DNA from: Nostoc punctiforme NIES-2108
GTDB lineage: Bacteria; Cyanobacteriota; Cyanobacteriia; Cyanobacteriales; Nostocaceae
Assembly: GCA_003326195.1 (NCBI GenBank)
Contig: LXQE01000136.1
Coordinates: 113,953 to 173,152, forward strand
DNA length: 59,200 nt
Direction of reading: 5' to 3'
Part shown: positions 35,868-44,967 of the stretch, one piece after another
Position numbering within the stretch: position 1 is the stretch's first letter
How the letters are laid out: each line of letters opens with the position of its first letter
Made by a program: the position numbers and the translations under genes
The notes under the pieces: model-generated
What the model was told of the DNA's origin: nothing
What the model saw: only the letters and a program-made list of their open reading frames with translations
The model's database searches: none

Positions 35868-37323
35868 CTTGGTCGAAAGTGTGATTTCAGTTAATCATTG
35901 CCAGTCAATCGCACACCATAGACGTACACCCGCTATCATTGTTAACCCAGATTTACCAAAAGTTGAGTTTCTTTAATACCTCAATGAGTGGAGGATTTGA
36001 GGGAATTGTTACTGAAACTAAAGAGAAGTAGGAAAGCCAAATTTGCTATATTGGCAGAGTTAAGTGCTGGGCTGATGAAGCTCGTTTTAGCGGTAAGCTA
36101 ATCGGCATTTAACTTGCATAAAAGCAGGGCTGAAGTCCTTACTACAAGCGAATCATTCTGGAAAAATGAATGACGATTAGCTTATTGTCATTGAAACGAT
36201 GATAGATGATGATTTGCCTAATCACTAGCAACCCAGTAAACAATGGATTATAAAAAAAATTCGATTGCTGCCAGCTACTGTTAGATGATTCACCATTGGG
36301 TACAGTTCAGAATCTGGCTTCTACCGTGCAATATAAAACTGCCCTAGACGTAAGCCAGAGCAGTTTTTGATAGAAGTAAATTATATAGGAGACAATTAAT
36401 GTTGTCCCCGGTTTATCCATAATAATTATTGTTATACAATACTATTCACCTCAAATTTCGTGCTTTACACAAAAAACGAATAATCTTTAAATTGGCATTA
36501 CAAAGTTTAGACGATGTTTTTCTACCAACTGATACCAATTTTAAAAATGATTGCGACAGATAGAAAACTGAAACACTTATCCAATGGATGTTTCACAATC
36601 CAAAATCTAAAATCTAAAATCCAGAATGGTATGAGGCTAGAAAATAACTCGCGCCCTATGTATATAGCGATAAACAGTTTGGCTACAAGAGTTTTTATTA
36701 CAAGTACACCTATTGATGGCTAGGTTCTCTTCCTGATAATTTTACTTACGGTACGGAGTCTGTGATTTGCTGTCTCAGCCTCATCTAATGCCAGTTGCTC
36801 TGTCTCCAAATCTTGAGCGTGAGCTTCTCCCCTGCTCTCTTGGGTGTTAATGATAAATCTTTAACCGGACAGTATATGACAGATTAATAGTGCTGACCTA
36901 CCCAAACTGAGTCGAGTTAGCCCGTAAATACACGTATGCAATTAGATTATAATTAGATTATTATATAACCGAAATATTACTGTGATTTTTGAAGGTTTTT
37001 ATATATGTAAATGGCTGATTTCAGGGGATATACGGTAACAATAACCAAAGCGATCGCGGTAATTTAATTTTCATAAATCTTATATTATTCCGATTAAAAA
37101 ACTCAGAAAAGATGATGAACACAGAATGTACAAACTGAAGCTAATAATCGATTATAGCCTAAAACTAGTACGGTAAAACTCTGAGAAATGCCAAACGTAG
37201 TTCTTTTTTAGAAGATGAGAGCCACTCTCTAGGCGTATGCGTATCTACAAGAGGTTTGAGGCTAAAAACCTCTTCTTTCGCACTTCAGGCTTTAGTGAAG
37301 GCTTATGCAATGTATAGGTTTTT
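35868..37323. other. Long intergenic region with dispersed repeats
   Basis: About 1.45 kb with no supported gene. It contains a GGGCTGAAGTCC-type palindrome core (36126-36145), dispersed repeat B copy 1 (36532-36632) and AT-rich sequence with a TAAAAACCTC/GAGGTTT inverted repeat near 37251-37280. The short frame at 36514-36723 is formed by repeat B. Confidence 0.55.
36532..36632 (+). repeat. Dispersed repeat B, copy 1 (101 bp)
   Basis: This recurs at 58391-58491 in reverse orientation with about four mismatches in 101 bp by eye. The ends are ATACCA on one side and TGGTAT on the other, forming short inverted ends, and one flank is a CAAAATCTAAAATCTAAAAT heptamer run. It looks like a recently spread small element. 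Confidence 0.85.
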
Positions 37324-39300
37324 ATGATGGAATTTTTAGATAATTTTTTCTCTACTAGCCAGTTTATTCCCCACGGACATTGCTATCTCTGGAAACCAGA
37401 ATTGGTGTGGTTGCATCTGATTTCAGATGTGTTAACTGGACTTGCTTATTATTCAATTCCAATGATGTTGGTTTATTTTGTTCGTAAACGGCGAGATATG
37501 CCTTTCGGCTGGATATTCCTAATGTTTGGCACATTCATCGTTGCTTGTGGCACAACTCATTTAATGGATGTATGGACGCTTTGGTATCCTACCTATTGGC
37601 TATCAGGGTTATTCAAAGCTATCACCGCTTTTGTCTCCGTATTAACGGCTATAGAGCTTGTGCCATTAATACCACAGGCGCTGGCTCTACCGAGTCCTGC
37701 TCAACTAGAGGCTGCAAACTACCAACTAGCAAAAGAAATTGCTGAACGCATACGGACTGAGGAGGTGTTGAGGGAAAGCGAACAACGCTGGCAATTAGCT
37801 TTACGCGGCAATAAGGATGGAATTTGGGACTGGAATGTTAAAACCAATGAAGTTTTCTTCTCAGCTCGCTGGAAAGAAATGCTTGGTTACGAAGACCACG
37901 AAATTTCTAACCATTTAGATGAATGCGTGACACGAGTGCATCCGAACGATATTGAGCGGGTGAAACAAGCGGTTCAAGATCACTTTGCTCAGAAAACACC
38001 GTTTTACATAACCGAGTATCGAATTTTATGTAAAGATGGCACCTATAAATGGATTTTAGATCGAGGGCAAGCACAGTGGGATGAAAATGGTAATGTAGTA
38101 CGAATGGCAGGCTCACATACTGACATTACCGATCGCAAGCAAGCAGAGGAGACACTAAATAGCCTACTTAACCAATTAGAAAACATGGTTGAGCAAAGGA
38201 CAGTAGAGTTAACAAGAATCAACGAATCATTACAAACAGAAATTACTGAACGCCAGCGAATAGAAGAAGCATTGCGAGAGAGCGAACAGCGATTTCGGGC
38301 TGCATTCCATCAAGCTGCTGTTGGCATTGCCCATGTCGCAATCGATGGAAGCTGGTTGTTAGTTAATCAGAAGCTTTGCGATATTCTCGGTTACACACTC
38401 GAAGAATTACAGTTATTAACTTTCCAAGATATTACTCACCCGGACGATCTTAACACTGACCTGAAATATGTTGAGCAGATTTTAGCAGATAATATTCAAA
38501 CTTACTCGATGGAAAAGCGCTATTTTCGCAAAGATAATTTTTTAGTTTGGATTAATCTCACTGTGTCTTTAATGCGCGAACCTAATGGGGAGCCAAAGTA
38601 TTTTATTTCTGTGATAGAAGATATTAACGAACGGAAAGCCGCACAGCACGAACGCAAGGATTGGGAAGAACAAATTAAAGCATCACTATTAGAAAAAGAG
38701 GTGTTATTAAAAGAAATTTACCATCGGGTCAAAAATAATTTACAGGTTATTTCCAGTCTGCTAAACCTGCAATCTGCCTATATCAAAGACCAAGAAGATT
38801 TGGTAATATTTCAACAAAGCCAACAGCGGATTGCATCAATGGCTCTCGTTCACGAAAAATTATATCAATCTCAAGACTTAGCAAGGATTAATTTTGGTGA
38901 ATATATTCGAGATTTGGTAGCAAGTTTATTTACTGCTTATGAAGTCAATGAAGATGCGATCGCTTTAACAATAAATGCTGAAGATTGTATTTTTCTCGGT
39001 TTAGATACAGCAATTCCTTGTAGCTTAATTATCCATGAGCTTATATCTAATTCTTTAAAATATGCATTTCCCAAAGATAGGAATGGTGCAATTAATATTG
39101 AAATAAAAAAAACAATTAACAATAATTTAAGACTGATAGTTAGTGATAACGGTATTGGCTTACCACCAAACTTTGATTTTAAAAAACTCGCATCATTAGG
39201 ATGGGAATTGGTAGATGCTTTAACCCATCAGCTAGCAGGAAATATGAATATTACAGGTGCTACTGGAGTAGAGTGCTATCTGACATTTCCTTTACCATAA
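37324..39300 (+). CDS. Ethylene-receptor-like sensor histidine kinase (PAS-PAS-HisKA_2)
   Basis: A 658-residue membrane kinase. Residues 25-120 form a three-span domain matching the ethylene-binding region of plant ETR1: [24 protein letters not shown] and [20 protein letters not shown], with Asp35, Tyr42 and the copper ligands Cys75 and His79 (Cys-x-x-x-His) in place. Two PAS domains follow (about 155-270 and 320-440), then a HisKA_2/HWE-like histidine kinase with [20 protein letters not shown] (His467) and an HATPase domain. Cyanobacterial homologues such as Synechocystis Etr1 bind ethylene through Cu(I). The gene for a receiver-PAS-kinase begins 18 bp downstream, so the two probably make one signalling unit. 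Confidence 0.93.
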   Translation: MMEFLDNFFSTSQFIPHGHCYLWKPELVWLHLISDVLTGLAYYSIPMMLVYFVRKRRDMPFGWIFLMFGTFIVACGTTHLMDVWTLWYPTYWLSGLFKAITAFVSVLTAIELVPLIPQALALPSPAQLEAANYQLAKEIAERIRTEEVLRESEQRWQLALRGNKDGIWDWNVKTNEVFFSARWKEMLGYEDHEISNHLDECVTRVHPNDIERVKQAVQDHFAQKTPFYITEYRILCKDGTYKWILDRGQAQWDENGNVVRMAGSHTDITDRKQAEETLNSLLNQLENMVEQRTVELTRINESLQTEITERQRIEEALRESEQRFRAAFHQAAVGIAHVAIDGSWLLVNQKLCDILGYTLEELQLLTFQDITHPDDLNTDLKYVEQILADNIQTYSMEKRYFRKDNFLVWINLTVSLMREPNGEPKYFISVIEDINERKAAQHERKDWEEQIKASLLEKEVLLKEIYHRVKNNLQVISSLLNLQSAYIKDQEDLVIFQQSQQRIASMALVHEKLYQSQDLARINFGEYIRDLVASLFTAYEVNEDAIALTINAEDCIFLGLDTAIPCSLIIHELISNSLKYAFPKDRNGAINIEIKKTINNNLRLIVSDNGIGLPPNFDFKKLASLGWELVDALTHQLAGNMNITGATGVECYLTFPLP

Positions 39301-39318
39301 ATAGGCAATTAATAAAAG

Positions 39319-40833
39319 ATGACAAACGCAAAAATTTTAGTTGTGGAAGATGAAGCTATTGTTGCCAAAGACTTACAATATCGACTTAAGAAATTTGGTT
39401 ACACAGTGCCTGCTATCGCTTCTTCAGGAGAAGAAGCAATTAATATAGCAATAGAAATATCTCCAGATTTAGTACTGATGGATATTAAGCTTAAAGGGTC
39501 AATGGACGGCATAGAAGCTGCTGAAGAAATCTATAAGCGTTTGGATATTCCAGTAATTTATTTGACTGCTTATGCAGATGATCACACATTAGAACGAGCT
39601 AAGATAACTGAGCCATTTGGCTACCTACTGAAACCTTTTAAAGAAAAAGAGCTACAAACAAATATTGAAATAACTTTGACTAAACATGGTTTGGAAAAGC
39701 AATTAAAAGTTCATAAAAAATGGCTTGATGCGCTTTTAAAAAGTATCAGTGATGGTGTGATTGCTAGCGACTTACAAGATTTAATCACTTTTATGAATCC
39801 GGTTGCAGAAAATCTGACTGGATGGAAGCAGGAAGAAGCCTGTGGCAGAAATTCCTCAGAAGTATTTAATATTGCTAATGGCGAAACCCATAAGCCTGTT
39901 GAAAGTCCGATTATAAAAGTTCTTCAAGATGGTATTATCGTTAATCTTCCCGCAGAAACAATTCTGATTACTAAAGATGGTGCAGAAATACCAATTGATG
40001 ACAGCGCTGCACCGATTAAAGATGACAAAGAGAATATTACAGGCGCTGTAATAGTTTTTCGAGATATTACTGAGCGCAAACGAGCGATTGAGGCACGTCA
40101 AAAGCAAATTGAGCAAGAGCAACTTGTGGTGCAATGGGAAAATATAAATCAACTCAAAAATGACTTTTTGAATTTAGTTTCTCACGAATTGCGATCGCCT
40201 CTGAGTAATATCAAGATGATGGTTCAAATAATCCAACTATCTAATAATACTGAGGAAGCTCAACGCTATCTAAAATTAATGGAAAGCGAGTGCGATCGCG
40301 AACTAGAATTAATTAACGATGTACTAGACTTACAACGCCTAGAAAGCTCATCCTATCAAGTTATTACACCTGATGCGTTGCTCTTACAACAGTGGTTACT
40401 TTGGGTTATCGAGCCGTTTGAAATTCGCGTTCAACACCATCAGCAAACTCTACAGGCGAATCTCCCTGCAAACCTCCCGCCGCTACTCTCAGATGGCATT
40501 AGCTTGGAACGCATCGTAGTAGAATTGCTCAATAATGCCTGTAAATACACACCTGCGGGTGGTGAAATTGTCTTAAGTGTAAGTCACAATTTCTCGGAAG
40601 CACCTGCAAAAACTATTATTACTGTCAGTAATTCAGTAGAAATTCCGCTAAAAGAGTTACCACGGATATTTGATAAATTTTATCGTCTCCCCAATGCAGA
40701 TATCTGGAATCAAGGTGGTTCGGGATTAGGTTTATCTATAGTACAGAAATTAGTCGAACAATTGCAAGGAAACATTAAAGTAGAAAGTGGCAATGGATGG
40801 ACTACATTCACTCTGACATTAACTGATTTATAG
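39319..40833 (+). CDS. Receiver - PAS - histidine kinase hybrid, partner of the ethylene-type sensor
   Basis: A 504-residue soluble protein. Residues 1-120 are a CheY-like receiver with acidic Asp11-Glu12, phospho-acceptor Asp55 in LVLMDIKL and Lys106. A PAS domain (about 133-255; SDGVIASDLQDLITFMNPVAENLTGW) is next, then a HisKA domain with FLNLVSHELRSPL (His289) and an HATPase domain with NNACKYTPAGGEI and GSGLGLSI. Because it follows the ethylene-type sensor by 18 bp on the same strand, the likely flow is sensor His467 to Asp55 here, which then controls its own kinase output. Its final target regulator is not in the neighbourhood. Confidence 0.92.
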   Translation: MTNAKILVVEDEAIVAKDLQYRLKKFGYTVPAIASSGEEAINIAIEISPDLVLMDIKLKGSMDGIEAAEEIYKRLDIPVIYLTAYADDHTLERAKITEPFGYLLKPFKEKELQTNIEITLTKHGLEKQLKVHKKWLDALLKSISDGVIASDLQDLITFMNPVAENLTGWKQEEACGRNSSEVFNIANGETHKPVESPIIKVLQDGIIVNLPAETILITKDGAEIPIDDSAAPIKDDKENITGAVIVFRDITERKRAIEARQKQIEQEQLVVQWENINQLKNDFLNLVSHELRSPLSNIKMMVQIIQLSNNTEEAQRYLKLMESECDRELELINDVLDLQRLESSSYQVITPDALLLQQWLLWVIEPFEIRVQHHQQTLQANLPANLPPLLSDGISLERIVVELLNNACKYTPAGGEIVLSVSHNFSEAPAKTIITVSNSVEIPLKELPRIFDKFYRLPNADIWNQGGSGLGLSIVQKLVEQLQGNIKVESGNGWTTFTLTLTDL

Positions 40834-40970
40834 CATTTGATAATCCATAAATTGCTAGGTGAGTTTGGGGAGCAAAAATTTTTTGTTGTCAAACTTTTGG
40901 ATACTTAGCAAATTATTTTCGAGAACTAATAGATTTTTGATATTAAAACTTCATAAAATTGATTGTTGTT

Positions 40971-41004
40971 TCGGTTGGGTTTCACTGCCGTCTAACCCAA
41001 CCGG
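40971..41004. terminator. Hairpin between the kinase pair and the argJ-like gene
   Basis: GGTTGGGTT (40973-40981) pairs with AACCCAACC (40994-41002), with near-matching TTTC/GGAAA outside, around a 12-nt loop. It is a repeat type frequent in cyanobacterial spacers and may stop transcription from the kinase pair. No T run follows on the plus strand. Confidence 0.55.
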
Positions 41005-41080
41005 AAATAATAGATTTTATGAGGAGTAATTAACCGAACTTGATATGAGATAATTAAAGCAAATTATTAAATATCGAAAA

Positions 41081-42244
41081 ATGTCATTAACTATATCTTC
41101 CACACCCCAAGGTTTTAGTACATTCATCACTAATTTAGGAATACGAGATACAACTGATGATTTTGTATTTATTAAATCATCAGTTCCTTGTGTTGCAGAT
41201 GGAGTCTTCACTCAAAGTCTTTTTGCTGGCCCAAGTGTTACTATTAGCCGCGATAATTTAAAAGATTCACAAGCACAAGCAATTGTCGTTATATCTAAAA
41301 ATGCAAATGTAGCTAATGGTTCTGTTGGCATTGCTGACGCCCAAGAAGTTCTGCAATTAGTTGCAACTGAAACTGGAATTGCTACACATAATATTGTGAT
41401 AGCTTCTACAGGTGTAATTGGCAGACGTTACCCCATTGAAAAAATCCGAGATGGTTTATTAGGATTGGGCAAAAAATTGACTGATGCTGATTTTCATGCC
41501 GCCGCTCGTGGGATTATGACCACCGATACAGTAGCTAAACTAGCTACACGGCAAATAGGAAATGCCAAGCTAGTAGGAATTGCCAAAGGTGTTGGCATGA
41601 TTGAGCCTAATATGGCTACCCTTTTAACTTTCTTTTTTACTGACGCTGCAATTTCTGCAAATAGCCTTCGTTCTATTTTTCGTTCTACTATAGATAAAAC
41701 TTTTAATTGCTTGAGTGTAGATACGGATACTTCTACTAGTGACTCCGCCGTGATTCTAGCTAATGGTTTAGCCGGTGAAGTTTCAGAACCAGATTTTGCT
41801 AGTGCATTGCAAGAAGTTGCACAGGAATTAGTGCTGAAAATTGCACGAGATGCAGAAGGTGCTACTAAGATAATTGAGGTAACTGTAGATTCAGCGATTA
41901 ACTATGCACAAGCTAAAACAGTAGCTAAATCAATTGTAAATTCACCATTAGTAAAAACTGCTGTTTATGGAGCAGATCCGAATTGGGGACGAGTTGCTAT
42001 GGCTATAGGCAAATGTGAAAATGAACAGGATATCAATCCAGAAAGAGTTGTTATTAGTTTTGATAATGTGAAAGTTTATCCTAGTAGCTTAACTGAGGAA
42101 AATCTAGAACAGTTACGGCAAATTATGTCTAAAGATAAAGTAGATATTCATGTTAGCCTTAATATTGGCGATGCCTCTGCAACTGTATGGGGTTGCGATC
42201 TTTCAGAGGGTTATATAGAAATTAATGGTAAATACTCAACTTGA
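41081..42244 (+). CDS. ArgJ-like ornithine/glutamate N-acetyltransferase
   Basis: A 387-residue member of the ArgJ family, a little shorter than the usual 400-415. The central AKGVGMIEPNMATLLTFFFTDA carries the autocleavage site before Thr in MATLL that yields alpha and beta subunits. Other matching parts are STGVIGRRYPIEKIRDGL, DTDTSTSDSAVILANG and VYGADPNWGRVAMAIG. The N terminus (GFSTFITNLGIRDTTDDFVFIKSSVPCVADGVF) diverges from the standard AAGxKxxGxxDLAL pattern. The family moves acetyl groups in arginine synthesis, but this divergence and lack of arg neighbours suggest a second, specialised copy. I therefore give no symbol. Confidence 0.85.
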   Translation: MSLTISSTPQGFSTFITNLGIRDTTDDFVFIKSSVPCVADGVFTQSLFAGPSVTISRDNLKDSQAQAIVVISKNANVANGSVGIADAQEVLQLVATETGIATHNIVIASTGVIGRRYPIEKIRDGLLGLGKKLTDADFHAAARGIMTTDTVAKLATRQIGNAKLVGIAKGVGMIEPNMATLLTFFFTDAAISANSLRSIFRSTIDKTFNCLSVDTDTSTSDSAVILANGLAGEVSEPDFASALQEVAQELVLKIARDAEGATKIIEVTVDSAINYAQAKTVAKSIVNSPLVKTAVYGADPNWGRVAMAIGKCENEQDINPERVVISFDNVKVYPSSLTEENLEQLRQIMSKDKVDIHVSLNIGDASATVWGCDLSEGYIEINGKYST

Positions 42245-42282
42245 TTAAACCTCTTGCACAAATGCAAAGTTTACCCTCAATC

Positions 42283-42352
42283 TCTTCTCCCAATTTTGGG
42301 AGAAGGGGAGCAAATTTCAAAGTCCCTCTCCCAAACTTGGGTGAGGGCTTTT
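42283..42352 (+). terminator. Two hairpins downstream of the argJ-like gene
   Basis: TTCTCCCAA/TTGGGAGAA (near 42283-42303) and a second stem CCCTC..CCCAA / TTGGG..GAGGG (42324-42347) followed by CTTTT fit a transcription terminator. The words also belong to a common cyanobacterial repeat, so a double origin is possible. Confidence 0.55.
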
Positions 42353-42443
42353 GATTCATTGCGCTTGGCGTTGAAGAAAGAGCGTAGCGTCTTGTAGAGA
42401 AGGGTCAATTAGTGGGGGACGATTTCTCATTGCCCTTTTAAGG

Positions 42444-43625
42444 TTAAGTTGACTTTTTCGCTCGAATCTTGTCAAAGATTGTACCTTCATCAAAGAATTT
42501 TGCCTGAATCTCGTCCCATCCTCCTAAATCTTCAGCTTTGAAGATAGTTTTAATTTGGGGAAAATTGGCTTCTGTTTCTTTGGCGATCGCTAGGTTAACG
42601 GGACGAAATCCCAATTTGGCAAACTCTCGTTGCGAGTCTGGGGTGTAGAGAAATTTGATAAATGCTTCTGCAACCGAGCGAGTACCATGTTTATCAACAT
42701 TTTTATCGACAACAGCAACAGGATTATCAATGGAGATATTAATATCAGGCAAAATATATGGGACTTTTTCACCATTTTTTGTCGATAAAATCATCTCTTT
42801 TTCATAGTTGAGAAGAACATCACCTTGACCATCTTTGAAGAACAGTTCGCTGGCATTTCGAGCAGTTTTAGGTAACACAGGTGCATTATTATAGACTTTA
42901 GAAATAAAGTCTATTGCTTGATTGTCATTTCCGCCAGTATTTATCACTGAACCCCAGAGATTAAGAAAACTCCAACGAGCCGCACCAGAAGTTTTGGGAT
43001 TAGCCGTAACTATCTTGACACCATCTTTTGCCAAATCTGCCCAAGTTTTGATATTTTTGGGATTACCTTCACGAATAGCGATCGCATCTACAGATTTGGT
43101 AACAATTGCATTATTAGGCGCTTCTTTTTCCCAACCTGGTTGAATAAAGCCCGCTTCAACAAGTTTATTAATGTCAAGGGGAAGTGACAAATGTACCACA
43201 TCAGCTTCCTTACCCTCAATCACTGCTGCAAGGGTTTGGGAAGCGGACGCATCATAGCTTTGATTGAAAATGATGTTTTGGTTGTGTTCTTTCTTCCATT
43301 GTTCGATAAATTTGGGAATGATTTGCTCGTATGCTGCGCTAGTAACTGAGTAAGAAACAAACGTTAAGGTTACATTAGCCTGAGAAGCTGCGCTAGCATT
43401 ACCAGTGTAATTGACATTACGTAAAGAGCAAGCAGCTAACAGGATACTCAAACTAATTCCAGCCAAAAATAGAGAGACAATGCTCCACAAAGAATGTCTA
43501 TAGAACCAACTTTGTATTGGTTGTATGCACCACCGTCTTATAAACTGCAAAGGTTTAACAATACAAGTGGAAACTAATTGAGTTAAATATCTCCTGAGTT
43601 TAAGAGTAGGTTGCCACTGGTTCAT
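42444..43625 (-). CDS. Sulfate ABC transporter substrate-binding lipoprotein
   Basis: The frame opens at 43679, but the Met at 43625 has an AAAGGAAAA ribosome binding site and is preferred, giving 393 residues. A long basic N terminus (about 45 residues with KLRRYLTQL and RRWCIQPIQSWFYRHS) precedes a hydrophobic signal ending in the lipobox LLAAC. The mature domain is the Sbp/CysP family: TLTFVSYSVTSAAYEQIIPKFIEQWKK, YDASASQTLAAVIEGKEADVVHLSL, GNPKNIKTWADLAKDGVKIVTANPKTSGAARWSFLNLWG and a terminal FAKLGFRPVN. It binds sulfate or thiosulfate for import. No cysT/W/A genes are adjacent. Confidence 0.92.
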   Translation of the reverse strand: MNQWQPTLKLRRYLTQLVSTCIVKPLQFIRRWCIQPIQSWFYRHSLWSIVSLFLAGISLSILLAACSLRNVNYTGNASAASQANVTLTFVSYSVTSAAYEQIIPKFIEQWKKEHNQNIIFNQSYDASASQTLAAVIEGKEADVVHLSLPLDINKLVEAGFIQPGWEKEAPNNAIVTKSVDAIAIREGNPKNIKTWADLAKDGVKIVTANPKTSGAARWSFLNLWGSVINTGGNDNQAIDFISKVYNNAPVLPKTARNASELFFKDGQGDVLLNYEKEMILSTKNGEKVPYILPDINISIDNPVAVVDKNVDKHGTRSVAEAFIKFLYTPDSQREFAKLGFRPVNLAIAKETEANFPQIKTIFKAEDLGGWDEIQAKFFDEGTIFDKIRAKKST

Positions 43626-43744
43626 CAAATTTTTCCTTTGAATCTGGAGTATTTTAAACGAGATCCTGTAAAGGGTCATTATAAAACGGTGGTTAAAGAA
43701 AAATATTTTTTATCAACCTAAATTTAAACAAGTTATTCAAGATA

Positions 43745-44449
43745 TCAAGGAGAAGTAGTTTTAGAAACTTCTGGACTGCGAATGATGATATGTCCCTTAT
43801 CACTTTCTTGAATAGCTAAAACTGACGGTAGCTCATCAGATTTTGCATTTGGGGGCAATGCTCGAAACAAATAAATCCAGCCGCCACGTTCTAGAAGTAA
43901 GCGCCAGACTCTCGGCTGCTTTGGATTGCTTGTATCAGTATTTTCTCTGCCTCGCAAGTCATCAAATAGACCTAAATCGCCAATTATGCGATAACCTTTC
44001 AAAGACGGATCGGCAAATATATCGTCAAGTTTGCGTCCTACAGCAAACTTTTCTTCCGGTGTAATTAAGGCTACAACGGGCAAAGTGGAGTTTTGACTAG
44101 CGTCTCGTCGCGCATCTGCAATGCCTTGCCAACGAGCTAACCAAAATATCACTATTAAAACCCAGGATACTATTACTATTTCATTAACTAGCGATCGCAG
44201 AAAATCAACTGAACGCAGTTGTCCAGAACTAAATTCAGCTATAGATTTGAGCCGTTTAGCTGTCCATGAGCGTTTGTGTTGAGTTGCAGAGATGATGCGA
44301 CTAACTAGTAATTGGCTGGCAGAGACTAGCGTATCATTGATGATTTTAATTAACCATAACGTTGCTTGAATTGTGATTGCAGCTCCAAAAAAAAGCGATC
44401 GCTGTTTTGCAGATTGTCCAGATATCTCCGAAAAATATTTGCAGGGGAA
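43745..44449 (-). pseudogene. Membrane protein gene lacking its start
   Basis: The frame is open from 44449, after a TAG at 44450-44452, to the stop at 43745, about 234 codons. It reads well: FFGAAITIQATLWLIKIINDTLVSASQLLVSRIISATQHKRSW, a second hydrophobic span IVIVSWVLIVIFWLARWQG, then a soluble domain LPVVALITPEEKFAVGRKLDDIFADPSLKGYRIIGDLGLFDDL and a Ser/Thr-rich end. But there is no ATG; the first usual start is a GTG at 44152, inside the second membrane span. Most likely the 5' end has been lost, perhaps in the event that brought in the neighbouring 21-bp repeat array. A short GTG-started version is less likely. I do not recognise the family. Confidence 0.6.
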
Positions 44450-44567
44450 CTATGAGAAAAGACTGTGCAGGTAAGTCGAGGGGATGTGAATCAATTCATC
44501 TCTAGGGGCATAGATATACGCCCCTAAACTTTTTGACGTTTCTAACGATAAACACAATATTAACAAG

Positions 44568-44714
44568 AAACATTGGGATGTTCCTCACAAACATTGCGAT
44601 ATTTCTGACAAACATCACGATATTAATACGAAACATTGCGATATTTCTGACAAACATCACGATGTTGATACGAAACATTGCGACATTCCTGACAAACATC
44701 ACGATGTTGATAAT
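44568..44714. repeat. Second 21-bp minisatellite (7 units)
   Basis: Units begin AAACATTGCGATATTTCTGA and alternate with AAACATCACGATGTTGATAC, giving a 42-bp higher-order period. Full units start at 44568, 44589, 44610, 44631, 44652, 44673 and 44694, with a diverged part upstream at about 44526-44567. Being a multiple of 3 it leaves frames open on both strands (NITMLIRN-type plus, NIVMFVRN-type minus), giving hydrophobic heptad repeats that are probably not expressed. Confidence 0.9.
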
Positions 44715-44759
44715 CACAGCTTCTGTTAAACCCAATGAAAAACAGCTACCTGTTATTTT

Positions 44760-44900
44760 ATGAAAAAATTTTTCAGCAGTTTTTTGGCTTTGGGTATTTG
44801 TCTAACGCCTTTAACAGTAATGCTGATGGCTCAACCCACCAGGGAACAGACTCAAAACTCGCGATCGCAAGAAGGAGAAAAACGTGGGAATCATAACTAA
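44760..44900 (+). CDS. Small exported peptide
   Basis: An ATG at 44760 starts a 46-codon frame: MKKFFSSFLALGICLTPLTV followed by MLMAQPTREQ and a hydrophilic Gln/Arg/Gly tail. The Lys-Lys start, hydrophobic core and AQP-type cleavage site make a convincing signal peptide, leaving only about 22 mature residues. It immediately follows the minisatellite. I know no homologue. It could be a genuine secreted peptide or the surviving 5' end of a longer, deleted gene. Confidence 0.45.
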   Translation: MKKFFSSFLALGICLTPLTVMLMAQPTREQTQNSRSQEGEKRGNHN

Positions 44901-44967
44901 TTACCCAGACTTGATATCATTAGAGAAGAACACAAATAATTCGTAGAGTGTGCGTAAGTCCTATCAC

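Noticed and set aside
36514..36723. 69-aa plus-strand open frame
   Set aside because: Made mostly of dispersed repeat B, which also occurs inverted at 58391 without such a gene.
44502..44763. Hydrophobic heptad-repeat open frames on both strands
   Set aside because: Product of the second 21-bp minisatellite; open frames follow automatically from the multiple-of-three period.
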